A stretch of DNA of 37,869 bases from Pollutimonas sp035515055 (lineage in GTDB: Bacteria > Pseudomonadota > Gammaproteobacteria > Burkholderiales > Burkholderiaceae_B), in assembly GCA_035515055.1 (NCBI GenBank), contig DATJBV010000006.1, positions 1 to 37,869 on the forward strand, written 5' to 3'. Made by a program: the position numbers and the translations under genes. The notes under the pieces were generated by a model. That model made no database searches. It was not told the DNA's origin and worked only from the letters and a program-made list of their open reading frames with translations. Positions 37,571 through 37,869 of the stretch are shown here, piece after piece (positions within the stretch are counted from its first letter, which is position 1; each line of letters begins with the position of its first letter).

Positions 37571-37588
37571 TCCCGGCGGCGCTAATCC
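37559..37588 (+). repeat. 15-nt tandem duplication across the tolC stop
   Basis: CGGCGGCGCTGATCC (37559-37573) is followed directly by CGGCGGCGCTAATCC (37574-37588), one base different. The copy keeps frame and turns the TGA stop into a second in-frame TAA, five codons later. Confidence 0.85.
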
Positions 37589-37610
37589 TTGGCCAGAGGC
37601 CATCTTGTAT

Positions 37611-37845
37611 GGCGGCAGGGTGACTGGTGGCGGCCCGGACTCAGGCGTCCGCGGTCAAGGCGTCGCCTTGACTTCCCGCGCGTCGAACTGAGCTTGAGGC
37701 GGCCGCGAAACTTGCGACATCGGACAGCCCCCAGCTGTCCGAAAACGCGTCGCTCGAACAGTCGCGGCCTTGCATCCTCAATCTCAGCCCGCCACACGGC
37801 GCGCCCGCAACTGTCGCCCGGCCCGCCACCAGCCACCCTGCCGCC
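37611..37845 (-). ncRNA. Folded intergenic element, copy B (candidate structured RNA of unnamed family)
   Basis: A 235-nt element matching copy A (11500-11733) on the opposite strand. P1 pairs 37816-37845 with 37611-37640: 30 positions with two G-U pairs and one G-G when read on the - strand. P2 pairs 37776-37787 with 37688-37699 (one mismatch), P3 pairs 37762-37769 with 37701-37708, and P3b pairs 37749-37753 with 37714-37718. P4 is the hairpin 37720-37728/37734-37742, and P5 is the hairpin 37654-37661/37665-37672. Shared blocks are at 37797-37819 (23 nt identical), 37746-37760, 37671-37682 and 37641-37656. Helix sequences differ from copy A but pairing is kept. It starts 40 nt after the tolC stop. 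The remaining 24 nt to the window edge hold nothing assignable. Confidence 0.8.
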
Positions 37846-37869
37846 CGAACCATCAGAGTTTGCGCAGCG

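Noticed and set aside
37641..37853. Open frame inside the second folded element, about 70 aa on the - strand
   Set aside because: It overlaps the helices and conserved blocks of the element, has no ribosome site and no family resemblance. The open frame is a by-product of GC-rich structured sequence.
37853..37869. Possible 3' end of a convergent - strand gene (a stop triplet reads TGA at 37855-37853)
   Set aside because: Only four codons are visible, so no gene can be supported. It would fit a convergent neighbour just outside the window.

Overview
The window looks like chromosomal DNA of a GC-rich betaproteobacterium, most likely order Burkholderiales and family Alcaligenaceae (the Bordetella / Achromobacter / Pusillimonas neighbourhood). 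The main reasons are gene orders typical of that group: panC-scpA-DUF3460, prepilin peptidase-coaE-zapD, and pcm-tolC. This placement is inference from gene order and protein style, since no database search was possible. No tRNA, rRNA, insertion sequence, phage gene or CRISPR array was seen.

Layout. (1) 1-11445, + strand: a compact 11-gene operon. It encodes a branched-chain-amino-acid-type (HAAT) ABC importer (livM fragment, livG, livF, and a binding protein further down), two crotonase-fold enzymes, an ADP-forming acyl-CoA synthetase, a GntR/FCD repressor, two MFS transporters and a zinc-independent quinone-oxidoreductase-like enzyme. Most junctions overlap or nearly touch, so it reads as one uptake-and-catabolism unit for an unidentified carboxylate that is activated to a CoA thioester. 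(2) 11446-11760: a gene-free gap holding a 13-bp tandem repeat and a 234-nt highly folded element. (3) 11761-20725, - strand: an MdtABC/MuxABC-type RND efflux operon with its outer-membrane lipoprotein. (4) 20852-23024, - strand: zapD, coaE and a prepilin-peptidase-like gene. (5) 23086-23976: a NlpE-like lipoprotein gene converging on a tiny LuxR-type HTH gene. (6) 24062-26882, - strand: panC, scpA, a DUF3460 gene and an XRE/MmyB-type regulator. (7) 26904-33805: a vitamin B12 island, with metH on the - strand, then a cobalamin riboswitch and intrinsic terminator, then btuB and btuF on the + strand. (8) 33869-37570, + strand: thiG-thiD, then pcm-tolC. (9) 37571-37869: a second copy of the folded element, in inverted orientation.

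The most interesting signal is the pair of 234/235-nt elements at 11500-11733 (+) and 37611-37845 (-). They share identical or near-identical unpaired blocks, the longest being 23 identical nt. The helices between these blocks have different sequences in the two copies, yet pair fully in each, with many compensatory base changes. Odd pairs in the closing helix are G-U on one strand and A-C on the other, which indicates which strand is the RNA. This is the signature of a structured RNA, or a folded DNA element, kept by selection on shape. It is not simply a duplicated spacer. The family could not be named from sequence alone.
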